Assembly: GCA_037954235.1 (NCBI GenBank)
Contig: JBBMOA010000013.1
Coordinates: 20,747,001-20,811,000, forward strand
Origin: Aulostomus chinensis
Lineage: Eukaryota > Chordata > Actinopteri > Syngnathiformes > Aulostomidae
Reading direction: 5' to 3'
Length of the DNA: 64,000 nt
The notes beneath the pieces were generated by a model. It was not told the DNA's origin. It did no database searches and saw nothing but the letters and a program-made list of their open reading frames with translations. The translations under genes and the position numbers were made by a program. Below are positions 48,204-62,252 of the stretch, one piece after another (the stretch's first letter is position 1; each line of letters opens with the position of its first letter).

Positions 48204-49352
48204 CTGCAGAAAGACAGAAAAACAGAAACATAAAGAAGAGTTAGTATCATCTTTGTGACCTCCAAGTCTGGGAGAGAGCAGAAAAATAGCAACTTTTCCA
48301 ACAAGTATTGAGGTATGGGATTGTTTTTAACGGTGAGGTGTTATCTCCAGTCACCTCCTCTCTCAGAATCATTCCTTTAACTCCCTGGTCTGTCTAAGTA
48401 GAGAGAAAAGGGGAGGCTGCTGTGACCCTGCAGTCAGTCACGCTGTAAAGTGACTTCAACAACACTGTCATTGAGAATCTATTCAGTCTGATGTTTAGCT
48501 TGTTCAGTTTTCACACTGAGATGCAACAGTCAGCATCAGTCTTAACACTCGCCGGCTTCACACGCACAGTTCAGTAAGAGTTGCAGCTTTAGCAGGCCAT
48601 TTCATCAGACTGCTGTTGACGTATCCGCCATCAGAACTGTAGATGCCGCGACGCTCCTTTACAGATGTTTGCAATCAAGACTTCCTGCATGTTGTGTCAA
48701 TAAGCAATGTCCCTGTCAAACAGTGGACTTCAATTATAAGTATGAACACCCTCACTGCACTGCATTTCTTGTCTGTCCAGATATTTATGGCAAACTGAAG
48801 CATGCAGATGTTGAAGTAAATCAGTCGCATCTGCATTATCTAGGTCTTTTACTTTACTTTACTTTACTTCAAACAGTAGTACAATTTAGGTCAGACCAAC
48901 GCGTTTATGTGTCCAGTGTTAGTTGGAAATGCAATAAATGCACTTTTTCCCCCCTACCATCATGTCAGTGTACTTACTTTTTATTTCAATAATCTTAATC
49001 TGACTCATCTGAAATATATTCCAGTTATAAATTGCTGCTCCCTCTCTCCAGACTCTTCAATCTGCAGATAAATGTTGTTTATTGCACCAAAACTTTTTGT
49101 TTTCTTGAACAGAATTGCATTGTTTTGGATTAGACTGTTTTTGTCTTCTTCAGTCAGAGTGCATGTACTGCAGGCAAACGGGACAGAATAAGAATTCAAA
49201 ATAAGCGTTCACAGGTTCAGCAACATTGTTCCTTTTTTGTTGCTAATCTTATTCAAGACAAGAACTTCGTATCACCCATGGGCGTCCCTGCTTTCTAAAA
49301 TCTTGGCGTCATCATCTGCAAAAAAACAACAACAAAAAAACAAACCACACCA

Positions 49353-49377
49353 CACACACACACACACACACACACAC
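49353..49377. repeat. (AC)12 microsatellite
   Basis: A perfect short AC array. Confidence 0.95.
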
Positions 49378-49603
49378 TGGCCTAACATGACACGAATATA
49401 CAATCTTGCTCAACAACCTACAGACACAATTCATATACAAACACTATTCATATAAACAAAATTGTATTTTCAAGCCGGCGTAAGAAAATAATTCAGTGTA
49501 AAACAAGATTATCATGGCACTGAGCACAAATCCTGATGCTATCAGGCTTTTTCCAGACACTCTGCGACCCAAAGTCTGAACGATCTCAAACTTTGCACAA
49601 CAA

Positions 49604-49605
<2 letters not shown>

Positions 49606-49675
<70 letters not shown>
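49606..49675. repeat. (AC)35 microsatellite
   Basis: A perfect 70-base AC array, the longest in the window. The open frames across it are repeat translations and not genes. Confidence 0.99.
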
Positions 49676-49677
<2 letters not shown>

Positions 49678-50879
49678 CATTGTGATTTCTTGTTTTTTTC
49701 CACAAAGTATAAAGTAAACCACATAAGATCCCCATAATACTGCAGTTGAGTCAACATAAACATCATAAATCCACCACTGGCTCATTCCCCACATCCGCAG
49801 TCTGTTTCACAGCTCTAAATGCCCTTTAATTCTCTCCTCTGCTTGACCTCTGTCAACTTGACAGACCTGTAAATTGCAGCGAGTGCTGGCTGATGCCAAC
49901 CTGCCCTCTTGTCTCCTGGTGCCAAAGCCAACACTACTGTTAATAATAAGAAGTACCGTATCTCGCATATACCTCGCGCTGAAGGAGATCTGCGTGTGTG
50001 TGTTTGTGCGTGCAACAACCACGATATTTGTATCCACAGTGTTCATTGACACATCTGGCAATGTGTAATAATGCAGTTTTCTTCTTCGCCTCCTCATCTC
50101 TGAGCAACTAATTTCTGAGCTGTGTGCTGTCGTTGCCATAGTGAGGCCTGATAAAACCACTTCTGACTGTCTCGCTGGGATAATGCCACTGACGAGGACT
50201 TCACAGGCTTGTTAATGAACACAAACCTATTAGCTGGTGACACTTTAGAGGACTTAAAATGAAGGAGGACAGGAGTGTTGGAGAGGTGTTTTATGGTAGT
50301 TTTATTACCGTTTATGGTACATTAACTGTAAGCACTGTAGCATGGATGGATGCCTACACTCAGTATTTGAAAGGTGATGTCCTTACACCAACTTGGTCTT
50401 CAAGCTTAGAACAAATGATTGGAGGGTGCAACTTCTGCATTTTATCTTTTCTAAAGTTTCCTGAGCGTCCTGCCTCATTCTTTCTTGGTCAGTGTGTTAA
50501 CATAAATGATTACTGAAGTGTTTACTACACTATATATTGTGAAACCACTACATACATTTGCACTACAAACAGAACTTATCAAGATATGTGTTTAGAGCTG
50601 CATGTGAGACAGCAAAGGTCCAAATAAGCAGGAACGTACGTGACGCAGACTTTATCCCGTCGGCTCCCTCGTAGAAAGTCAGCATTATGTACAATGGTAA
50701 AGAGCGCCCCTCAATTAAAAACTAAATGGAAAAAACAAAAATAGCTTCAAATCCATGCGGACTGTTCATGAACTGTTTCTCACCTGTCTGAACCTGACCA
50801 AGACGACAGCGTTCCATCAGATAACATCAATATTTCAGCTTCAAGAGCGATTTGTTGCAGTTTTGGAAGGCAACATGTC

Positions 50880-51050
50880 AGTGGTCTGTACACCTGTAAA
50901 ATGATCAGCTGTCTGCACGTCACTCAGAGAAGAAAATGATCAGTTCATCATCTCTGAGTGCGCGTGAACATTTGTGCCAAATTTAAAGGAAATTCCCTCC
51001 AGGGATTGCAGGAATATCACGTTCACAAGTTCAAAAACATGTCACATAGA
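50880..51050 (+). mobile_element. teleost interspersed repeat, copy 2 (unnamed family)
   Basis: TGTGCCAAATTTAAAGGAAA, TTCCCTCCAGGGATTGCAGG and AATATCACGTTCACAAG correspond in order to blocks of the copy at 30440-30610. Boundaries are approximate. Confidence 0.5.
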
Positions 51051-51392
51051 ACATGATTCATTCAAATGATCATCAGATCTATCTTGTTCTTAGCTGCTCC
51101 TTTTTTGTGGCCAGCTCTCTTCAATACTGAACTTCCTGTATTGACTCATCCATTTCCTGCTGTTCTCCTGTCTGAATTACTTATACTTTCCAGACTTGCA
51201 ACTTTGTGTGTCAATCACAGAGGGTTTTTGACTTTAGTTGACATGGTGACCTTGAGGCCAGGAGTCCAACTTGGCTCCCCCTTAAAGGAGAAGGTCTGAA
51301 TTATTGCATCGATGTATACTGTAGAGCTGAGGGAGATGTGTCTGAATAAGAACTACAGTTACACACGTGAAGAAGAATAACACACTCCCCAG

Positions 51393-51431
51393 GCACACAC
51401 GCGCACACACACACACGCACACGCACGCACA
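51393..51431. repeat. imperfect AC/GC repeat
   Basis: Alternating purine-pyrimidine tract mixing AC and GC steps. Confidence 0.9.
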
Positions 51432-53300
51432 CGTGTTAACCTTGTCAGAGAGCAGCAAGAGGAGCCAGGGACAATAATATCAATGAAAGGATCAATGTCA
51501 GTCAATAGTTTTAACTGAAAACATGGATTAGTGCACATTTCTCTTTTAAAGCCTGTTATCTGAACTGAACAAAAACAATCTAATCGAATCACAGCGTTTG
51601 TTTTTCCAAGGTCAAATGGAAGCAAATACCAAAGCTGATAAGAACAACAAGCCAAAATATTTTCAGCTGTTGCCTCAATTTAGCTCAAGCTCAAATAAAT
51701 GACCTGTCTGATTATATAAATGGTCTAATCATGTGTAACAAAGAGCCCCGCGACACAGAGATTTAAATGTAAATCCCTGCAGACTGGCACCTTATACGTC
51801 TGGTTAAGTTGGTTAAGCCTGGCTTGATTTAATGCTTAAACAAACAATGGCTCAAATATTTGCTTTTCTTGCTTGCTCAAAGTAAAGCGATTCTGATGTG
51901 ATTATTTTTTCCCCCCCCCTTTTTATCAACCAAATGATTGAGCCATTAATAATCATCAGATGAGACACTGCATTGAAAATTCTGGTGGACATGATTAAAA
52001 ACAACCCAGTGTGTCAGTCAAAGCTTCTCCACCAGTACCACCATGATACATCTCAGTGACGATGTTTTGGCCCATGGCAATTAAAGCGATCGTCATTTTG
52101 ATTCTGTTGGGGTACCAGTCAGCCCAAGGCTTTGCTGATAGTCACTCTCTGTGGGTTACAACCAGCTTTTAGCTTCCCTAAAAAGCTCCCCCAGTAGGCA
52201 GATTGGATATTAAGTCATTTTAAGGCCCATTGGCCGTAAGCCTCAACAGCAGGCAGAAAGACGCTTGGGGCCATTTAGTCAAAAATGCATGTGGTTTAAA
52301 CAGCTAACTACAGGTTTATTATGGCCCCTAGAGAGCAAAAAGCAAAAGGGAGTGGGAAAAAAGGTAGGGACAGTAAGGAGAGAAAGAAAGAAAAGGTCAA
52401 GCTGGAAGAGACAGATGTGATGCTGACAAGACAAGATGACACAGAGAGAAGTGAGATATAAATGGAAGCTACCTCAAATTGAACCTCTGCAGCAAAACGT
52501 TAAGCACCCAGACCTGATGACAGTCATTACCGCAAAGTAGAAACTGCAAAAATCTGTAATTAGTGTGTAATATAATGTCATTGCTGAACACAAAGTGGTT
52601 GAGAAAACAGATGGAATGTAATTAAGTTTGAATACATGTCCTCCAACCACAGGAAAAAAAATAAAGCTCCACTTTATTGTCACCGGCCGGCTACATTTTG
52701 ATTCATTGTTCTGAGATACAATAGAGGAGGAGAAATCTGATTTTTCATTTGGAAGGATGTGAGAAGTGTCTATATTATACTTGAGAATGGAAGGCTTACA
52801 GCAGAAGGGAAAAAAAAAGTCCTTGCACAATTACTTTCTGGGAGTGGATGCCTCTTTGACCTTAATCTTCTGGTGAATGCGGGGCTTTCAGTTTCTGTTT
52901 GTCCATGTGTGTTTCTAGGGAGCGTCAAAAGAGCACTGTCAGTTTGACCGGCGGTGGCTTTAATTTATAACAGAGAGATGTGAGACTGAAATCAAATGCA
53001 AATCGCCAGAGTTCCGCGTGCACCATCGCACAACACATACTTTCTCCCATACGTAAAATTCAGGGTGCACTATTCTGCAAAAAAGGAAAAAAGAAAAAAA
53101 GAAATTGGATTGAAAATAGAATTTTTGTATGATTTTTGCAAAATTGTATTAATATTCAATTGTCAACGAAAATAGCCCACAACCAACCGAGGGACTTTAC
53201 GAGAAAACATCCAGGGGAAAATTAGTTCAAAACATTATTACAAAAAGAGAAATGAACCATGTTATTTTTCAGTTACATATGTGTCTATAATGTACAAGCA

Positions 53301-53309
53301 TGCACGCAC

Positions 53310-53340
<31 letters not shown>
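53301..53340. repeat. AC microsatellite
   Basis: AC array of about 40 bases with two GC interruptions at its left end. Confidence 0.95.
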
Positions 53341-53784
53341 TTGTGTGTTTAATAATGCATGACTGCCCTTCTCTCGGCTTCTTTGATCTGTTAATTATGA
53401 TAAAACTCGTAGGGGTCTGGTGATTAGAGGCGGCACAGAGGAGAGTGCCCTGAGTCTTTTACTAACCCATGTCTTATTTAGGACCAGAGAAGAAGACAAC
53501 AAAGTGAAGCGGTAGAGATGACAGCGGAGGCCTGGAGACAACCTGGCCTCATGGGGGGGCTAAAGATAGGAGAGACTCCCTTCGCTGTTTCTCTTTGATT
53601 CACCTCCATAAAGTCTTATAAATAAAAGAGTTAATAAAAATGGAGTTAGAGGAGAGTGAAAGGAGCCATGGCCACATTTTCCATCACACATTGTTGGCCA
53701 TCAGCTGTAAAAATCTAGATGAGAATCAACTTTTCTTGACAACTCTTACAAAAACCATTATTTAAACTTTATCACGCAGCAGAC

Positions 53785-53808
53785 TTTTTTTTTTTTTTTT
53801 TTTTTTTT
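53785..53808. repeat. poly-T tract (T24)
   Basis: A homopolymer with no recognisable retroelement attached. It reads as poly-A on the enox2 strand. Confidence 0.95.
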
Positions 53809-54155
53809 ACTTTTCTCCTGCAGTTTCATCATATTGTATTTTCTTATGACATTTCATCAGATTGTATAAAACTGACATTACATTGCAATGGCTCAAATAC
53901 CAAGAAAATTACTTTTGGTGTATATGCTTTTCTTTCGGTGTCGTACTCAGTTTCAAATGTATGGTTTGATGTTTTTTTTACCACAAGCAGTACAAATATT
54001 TTAGTTTTGACAAATGAAGTTTTCTTTTTCGAGCTAGGAATGAAATGTTTCACCAGCCACAGAAAAAGACTGTAGCAGGCTTTTGAAACACTGACCTTGC
54101 AAATATTTCAAAAGGAAGGAAACTCATTAAAAACATTGGTTAAGCCACAAAGACG

Positions 54156-54167
54156 GACAGACAGACA

Positions 54168-54214
<47 letters not shown>
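54156..54214. repeat. compound (GACA)n-(AC)22 microsatellite
   Basis: Four GACA units run into a perfect AC array. Confidence 0.97.
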
Positions 54215-54219
<5 letters not shown>

Positions 54220-56554
54220 TCTGGTAAGTTGCAACACAGCAACTTTGTTTCCCAGAAAACTCCACAGAGCACCTTTAAAATGAAATTAACCTTTTATTAG
54301 GTATTAGAATAAACAGTCTACAGAGGCGGAACATTGTAAAAGGTAATGACCTGCCTGCTGCATTGCTGACGCTCACTTACTAACGACACTTGAAGAGTGA
54401 TGGCTTTATTCTATGAGAGGAAAAAACTATCAGCGTGACCCTTAAAAATTAGGTGAGAGAAAATCTGAGGCTTTTCCCTGCAGCCTTTCCCACAGGTTGA
54501 GAATTTATTGGTGATGGTGGGTGGCGCAGCATGTGACTGTGTACGGAATGCCAAAAACAGCTAATTTTCACCTCTTTAAAGTGTTTTGTTCAATGAAAGA
54601 ATCATTAACAAACTGTCTGGATGCCACTTTTTATGTAACATAATGGTTAAGTAGTGTAAATTGTGGCACTTATGCCAGTTTTTAAATCTAAAATGCCCTC
54701 TGAGTCCCTTATAACTTGTAAATGAGTGTGAAAAAGTGCATAAACAAACATTACATTGTCACACTGCTTGTATCTACTAGCACTGTGGGCTGCTTTTAAC
54801 CAGGATAGTTAGAATGACAAATGCTGGTTTGGAGAGTTCTGATGAAATCAAACTGGTTTGACACCATAGAGCAGACTTGCAAATGTGGGCCGTTCTCTTA
54901 AGTGTAGCCTGAAGCGGTCTCTGACCGTCATAAATAGAGGTGCTGGATATTGTGCCTTTTAAAAATAGAACATTTAAATAATTGAAAGCAAGAAAAAGGG
55001 ATTCAAAAACAGGACAAAGTGCTATAAAAATGAAGCGTAATTGTGCATTACGCGTATGTCCGCCCGCGGCTCTTCTTTTAACTCTCTCTCTTTCTTTAAA
55101 CCCTCAATGCAGACTCAGGAAATGATCTAAAGATGGAAAAAGGTGGAAAGTTGTCTATGAATTCAACTTGTTTTGAGGGACATTAGCAAAGTTTTACATG
55201 AAGAGTTATTCAAGTTTTTTTCTTCCTTGATGAAGACAAACTAATATTTGCATCAGTCCTAAAAAAACAACAACAAAAAAAGAGGTAATCATGATACCAA
55301 TCAGCTTTTGATATAGCAATCCCAAATTAGTAATGATAAGATAATACTGCAGACATAATAAACCAACAAAGCCATCCTCCCATGACTCAACGATTTTGGC
55401 TTTCAACTCCAGGAGAATGTTAATTACTATTCCCTAAATGAGATGCAGTGCTGAGTTTGAAATGGCCAAAAGCTGCAGATGCCTATTTAAAAAAAATCCT
55501 ACATGATTAGACTCTGCTCTTAAGACTGATGCAACATCAGAGCTGCAGAGCCATAAAGCTTCTGTTTTCTTCAACTAGCAATTCGACATCTTTAATGCAG
55601 TGACAGAAAAAAGAACCAATGACGCAAACTGGAAATATGCATTTATGTTACTGTGAAATGAGTCTTAGTACTGAAGACTTCAAGGGTTGATTTGTTATAG
55701 TAAACAACCTCGAGTTCTGTTGCTTTATCTGTGGCTATTTTTATTCAAATGGGAAAGAAGCACTTGTGTTTGTGTCAATGTTGTCAAGGAGGAATATCCG
55801 TTCCTGGACAGGAGCATGACTCTTTCCTTTCTTATCGAGCTGAGAGAGGTGACAGACAAGAACAGATTGCTCTGATATCGGGTGAGGAGAAAATGGGACG
55901 GCAGATAAGAGCATGAAAAAGATGAGAAGAAGAGAGGTTTCAAACCGAACAGTAACCTAGTCATATGAATATAATAATAATATTGTAAATCATGTGATTT
56001 AAGGTCAGTTGCGAGATAAAGTAAATAGGCTTTGAATAGAAATTGCCAAATATCCACAAAACTGGTCCCTGATGCAGAAAAAAAAAAACAAAAAACAAAA
56101 AAAGACAACCAGGCCCATTGTTTCTGAAAGGCCATTATTTGAATGCCCTTGTTAGACAGATGGTCACTTTGTGAGAAGAAAGCACTTGCAGTGTACCACT
56201 GTGCCTGTACAATGTAAGTGATTGGGTGGTTAGCAAGTGAAAAAAAGAAATATCAAAGGTACAGTCTGGTTACCTCCACAGGTGACAGTGACAAATCGAA
56301 CTGTTCAACCACAATCAGATTCAATGAGGAAGAATTTAACTTGAAATACAAAGTCAAGATTTACAGCACCAGAGCTGCCCCTGAAAATATTCAGGGACTG
56401 GTTCTTCCACTATTTTTCTCACAAAAAAAAAAAAACCCAAAAGAAACAAACATCAGGCTACTATGTTAACTATAAGAAGGAGCTAATGGTATCTTTGATA
56501 TCTGTTCAAGGCTAAAGTGCTGCGCTATTACATTCCTTGCATAAAAATTCATGA

Positions 56555-57000
56555 AACGTGATGATGGAATGTGCTCAAGTAGTCAGAGACCTCAATCAGA
56601 GGCTGATGAGAAGTCCGGTTGTGGAGGAGCCATCTGGTGGCCGACACTGAGATGTAATTCCTCCACCTGGTCCTCAGCCTGCCCGGTGGCCTCCTCCTAG
56701 CTGGATGACACTGGAGAACCACCCTAGGGACCATCCTGACTAGATGTCCTAACCAACACAGCATCAACTTAACTCCCTCACTCATGACTCATGTTCTCAA
56801 CTTACCCCAAAGGGAGACGCCAACCACGTTCCTGAGAATACCACAGTCTTGTTCTTAGGGTCATTACCAATATTTCACGACCGTAGATTAGAGTAGGAAT
56901 GAGGATAGACTGCCAGATCGAGAGCTTGTCCTTTTACTTTTGCCACAACAACACATGAACGTCCTCGTCAAAGGGAACTCTAGGTGGAGACACTGCTGTG
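56555..57000 (-). mobile_element. degenerate LINE fragment
   Basis: On the minus strand an open piece reads MLCWLGHLVRMVPRVVLQ, then RRRPPGRLRTRWRNYIS, matching the WxGH ... GRPRTRWRDYIS C-terminal block of a common fish LINE. Upstream on the same strand, the complement of GTAGATTAGAGTAGGAATGA and ATCGAGAGCTTGTCCTTTT fits earlier parts of the same ORF family. Frames are broken between these pieces, so it is dead. The family is not assigned. Confidence 0.65.
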
Positions 57001-59284
57001 CAGCACTCACACCATCACACGCTGGGGAGAGGTTGTGCTAGTTTTGTTTGGTTCTGTGTGACGGCGGTGACATTTATACAGTGGTACTGTGGAACATCTG
57101 CATTTTGAGTGTCTAATAATACCAAAGAAGCAAAACAATAGCTTATCTAATTTGATGATCCCGACCGACTCTGCACACAGGTAATCAAGACCGAATAGAA
57201 TTATACAGAAAAATCCAATAATCCATTTCTGCTGCTTGGATGGAGAATTTCCCTGGTGTTAGCAAAAAGTTTGAAGCACCCCAAAGGAAAAAACAAACAA
57301 ACAAAAACAATGCAAAAAGCCAATTGCTTTATAACACCAAAGAAAATGAGCTTATAAAGGAAGTCAGTGAATGTTTGAAATCAATATCCAGAGTAAATGA
57401 TGCGAATATGACATATATAGGTGTCACTATTTAGTTTGTATGATGACAAAAAAAAAAGTCACTTTTGCCCCAACATGTGTCTTTGCTGTCTTTCCATCCT
57501 TGAGGTTTTAACATAACATATGGATTTATTAAACATCTTAATGAAATGATAAATACATAAATCATCCTTTGCTAAGTGAAATCTACAAACAGGAAAATTA
57601 GCGTCTGACTGACAGAATGCAGGAGCCAACTGTTCCATCGATGTTAATCATTAACAGCTGCTGCTAATCGGTAAGTATGATGAGCACTAAGAGACAGGAA
57701 GTTGCTTAAATGAACATGTTTGCTGAGATGCTGGCCGACTCCCTTCAGTCCGCCATTCCGCCCTTTCCAGAGAAGAGGATTATTGACCTGTATGTCTGTG
57801 ACAGGTTTAAATAATAAAAAAAAAAATAAAAAAAAGTGCTAGTTTATGAATTCAAACATGCACAATGAATCAGAGAGTCATTCTGTGATAAACAACTGTA
57901 TTGTAATTTCATGGCTTATCAATTTCAGCATATCAGTATGTATGAAGCATGACGAAAAATAAGCCTCAATGCCATAAGCAATGTTTCTGATGTGCATTTC
58001 ATTAGACAATACATATCTTATACCGACACTGTACCTGTGAAGAAAAACAACTAATCCCGCAGATCTCATTACTGAGCAGGAGAAACATCTTCTCATTTCA
58101 ATATGCAAATGGTCTACAGCATCTCTTCCACTGTACTACTGTAGAGTGTGCAAATGAGCAGGAGCAGCAGGGGCTATGAATCTGAAATATGTTTCATGAT
58201 GGCTAAGTTGTCATATCAGTAAGTGCAGATTTGAGAGAGTGCAAGTGAATACGGTACAGATGTAAAGAAACTGCTGCAGCAATCTCCAGAGGAGAGATGT
58301 AATAGGCCATCGGATCATTGAAAGTCTGTCATGCAAAAGGAAAAACTGGCATCAGTCCTACAGGACAATTTATGAGGTATGCAAGGTTAAGTGCATAGAA
58401 CCAGATACATTTATTCCAAGTGGATAAACTATGTTTCATTTTGTGTTAATTTACTGCGCAAGCATCTAGGGATCAATAAACAATCAGATTTCTTTAATTA
58501 GAAAACCTGCATACATGTGTCTATGAAATTAACTGCAAAAGCATCCTCATTAGTGAAGTACCTCATTAGAGCTGATCTTGACGACTGCAGAGCGAGCTGC
58601 AGCAGGAGCTGCAGCAGGAGCAGAGACGATGTTGTCCATATGCAATAGTATACCAGCACGGAAAGAATGGAAGTTCTTCACCTCACTTCATGGAAGTTGG
58701 ATGATACGGTTAATTGTTAGATTCTAGATGATTTTTTTTTCAATGGACCACCTTGCATCTCTGTCTTTTTATCCCTTATGCGTCTACTACTTGCTTATTT
58801 TCCCCAGACTTAACACTTGAGTTTTTAGATGAAACAGATTTGTGTTTTTGCACGATATCTTTTTTTGTTTGTTTATGTTTTACTGAATGAAAAAAATTGC
58901 AGTATTTTCACAAAGTGAACGGTGCCACAGCAGTATGACAGTTGGGCGAGACACGTGTCCAACTAAAAATAGTAAATTCACGCAGGTGCTGAGACTCCAA
59001 GCCTCAACCTGGAAGCAGAAATGACACGGGCGAGGAGTTAGAGAAACATGAATCTTAATGAAAAGAGACTGTTAAGTTTGTGTGAATGTTATATTAATTT
59101 AACTCTGATCCATTATGCAACAGGCTTGAATTTGACTCGTTCAAGCAATGTGCACAAATCTCCGACACTGCTGTCTGTTCACCAGACAAATAAAACTGGA
59201 CTCAGAATAATTAAAACACATCAACAGACAAACGGGAGTTAGAAGTGCAAGTTTATCACAAACATTACGGTAAGAGAACTCCAT

Positions 59285-59305
59285 GGGGGGGGGGGGGGGG
59301 GGGGG
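59285..59305. repeat. poly-G tract (G21)
   Basis: An uninterrupted run of 21 G on the + strand (poly-C on the enox2 strand). Exact length is prone to sequencing error. Confidence 0.9.
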
Positions 59306-61610
59306 AGTTGCACGGATAACTTGATCTGTTTCATGAAATAAGAAATACGCAACAAACATTCTTCATACAACAGAGAGACGAGCCCACGACCAGGGTGGAC
59401 TGGATGGACCTAACCTGGAGCTGATCTGGACTTTAGGTTGAGAACGTTATGAAGCAGTAGGACAGATGGATGGATATGACCATCTTAGAACAGCTTCTGA
59501 CTGCAGTTTGACATTATCTGTGGCACAGCACTTGTATCGAAAAGTAAAATGCCACTGTGCGCTAGTTTAAATAAGACGTGGCACATTTAATAGAACTCTA
59601 TTTCTTTATCTCTCTATTACTATATTTCATCCTGCTATTATGACTAATACAGTTTTTGGCCAAGCTCAGTCCTCAGAAAATATAATCAACAGGGTTCTAA
59701 TAAAAAGTGCAGAAAGCAAGGACGGGATCAATTCCTGAGAACTTAGTTTGCCAACTGCATGCTCCAGTGGGTCGACCCACTGTGCAATGCTCCACAATCA
59801 TAATTATGGTTTTAAACTACCGATCCACTGACGACCTGAATCATGCAGGTTCTGATTCTGTGCGACACAGACAGTAGCATCATAACCATAAACAAACACA
59901 CACACAAATGTCAAAAATACTTGTTGGAAACCAGCGTAACAAGAACACAGATGACCCAACTCCGACTGCTAGTCATTACGAATGCACACTTAGAAGTGTT
60001 TAATTATTTACAGAGGTGAATTCTGGAGGAGGCAGCCAATTAAATTAGCAAACAAAACGACACAAATCCCCCCCTTCTCCTCCAAACACAGCCCCCGGAC
60101 TGGGCCGACCGTTGATAGCCGTTTTATTCATCCAATTGCCCAACCCAAATAATTGCTCCCACATGTCATGGGATGTCAAGAAATGACCCAGTCCCAGTAT
60201 TATGTTCTGTGCCCATTTCAGAGAGAGGGCAGTGCTGAGACTGGGATTCTTGGATTTAAAAACTTGCCCTCTTAGATACATTTCAATACCTCCTTGTTAA
60301 GAGGATGAATTTGTACTGTGCTGCTTCCTGTATTTCCACCAAACTTCAGGCATTAAGAGATCATAATTTTCCCTCAATTCATAAGTTGCAGGTTGTTCAA
60401 ATTAGCTCTATAAAAAAAAAGAACGGGTTCTATAAATGTTCTCTGTTGTTTTCTGACCTTCTGTGAGGTAATTTACCTTCTGCCTCAATCCAAGTTCAAT
60501 ACTTTCACAACTAGCATGCAGGCAAACCTTCAGCATTCCAACAGTCTTACAAGAATAAAAGAGGAGGTGGAAGAGAAGGGAGGAACGCCATAGACGAAGC
60601 ACACAAACCAGCCTTTCTCTCTTGAGAGTGACCAAGTGTGAAGTTCTGAGGGCCCTGTTAATTTTCTCCACAGCGCTGTCAGTATTTACATCCTCCACTG
60701 CTCCACGGAGAAAAAGAGCATACATTCTCTGCTCTAATCTATACAGTAACAAAGAATGCATTGTTTTGTTTTTAAATCGCCCTTTATGTCAGATGTATGA
60801 AGTTTGAGGACAAAGATGACAGCAGAGAAATGGAAAATGAAGATCTTGAAAAAGACATGAACGTTGAAAGCGGGTATTCTACGTGTATAGGCACCGACTT
60901 GATGATCCTGTCAATTACTGAATGGAGAAATGTGTGTTCTAGCTGCTCGTCAGTGTTGTCAGAGGAAGACGGTGTCCACTCTCAGCCTTGTTGCTGTTTA
61001 ACAAGTAGTCACCACACAGCCAGAACCCTGTTTAGTAAAAGAGACACAAATTGAATGTGTCTATTGATGCCTGAAGGACACCCTCTAAGAGGAAAAACAA
61101 GCTCGAGTGCTTCTTTAAATCTGCTTTTCCTCTCCTTTGAAGTTTCAACTGTCACACCGAGAGAGACCAGGAATAGAAAAAGAAAAAAAAAAGTTATGGG
61201 ACTAACTGTGCTGTAAGAGTCCTAATAACTTGTCATAGCTATTATGTCATTCTTGGAGAGAACGTTTTTGATGGTCACGCTTAATCAACAGCTGGAAAAG
61301 TCCTGAAGCGAACTGTTAAACAATTCATCTGTGACAGACACCACACACTTCTCTACTAGACAGACACTTTAAATCTGCATGAATTGAATATAAAATGACA
61401 CCATTTAAATAACTTTGGATGTGTAGTTTGATATTTAAGTGTACTTTTTTTATATATTTAAAGAGTCTGTACTTTATATGGAAACAGACATGCATCTTTA
61501 TTCTTAACTGAATGATTGATTAATGCATCAACACAGAAAAGAATTATCGTTTCACAACACCTACGCCAAATTAAAGTAACAAACTTCTCTCTCTAACACA
61601 CACACACTCT

Positions 61611-61634
61611 CCTCTCTCTCTCTCTCTCTCTCAA
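61611..61634. repeat. CT microsatellite
   Basis: CT array of about 24 bases next to a short AC run. Confidence 0.93.
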
Positions 61635-61767
61635 AGGAGGCAATGGTTAAGCGCACCCACAGTTCTTTAACTGGTTCTTCTGTGGTTTTTGGGTCATTTA
61701 TGGTCACTGGTGCCTTCTCTCCTCTCCATGCAATTTAAATCTTAGACCTGTTCAGTTTTGCGTCTCC

Positions 61768-61769
<2 letters not shown>

Positions 61770-61829
<60 letters not shown>

Positions 61830-61840
61830 ACACACACACA
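61770..61840. repeat. AC microsatellite (about 70 bases)
   Basis: AC array with a single CC interruption near 61828. Confidence 0.98.
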
Positions 61841-62252
61841 GCCAATCGAGAGTCTCATCATAAAGATAAAAGTTTGACTCAAGTGGACAACAACTCGACA
61901 CTCCTAACTGACCTGAACTTCCCAGGTAAAAAGCCATTCAGCTCAGCACAGTGATGCCAGTGGGCTGTCCAAACTTACTGTCTTTGTCATTAGATGAATC
62001 AGCCTGTAATATTAAATACTTCAAATAAAATCTAGGGTTTAGGAAAGCTTGAGGGGTGCCAAAACCCTTTGTTCCTCTCTAATTCATGTACAGCTCTGGT
62101 TGGTGGTGACTGGCTGGTGGCTGAGAAGGCTTGATGGAACTAAGATTTCAATGATACTGAGATGCTACTGTACATAAATGAAATATAGCAAGAGCATTAG
62201 GTTTTACATTCCAACACTCAACTGGGTGAGAGAAACGCATTAATCCAGTTAG

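Noticed and set aside
49444..49794. 116-codon minus frame rich in Val-Cys
   Set aside because: Translation of the (AC)35 array and its flanks. The same effect explains the Val-Cys and His-Thr frames near 14.2, 16.9, 18.2 and 61.8 kb.
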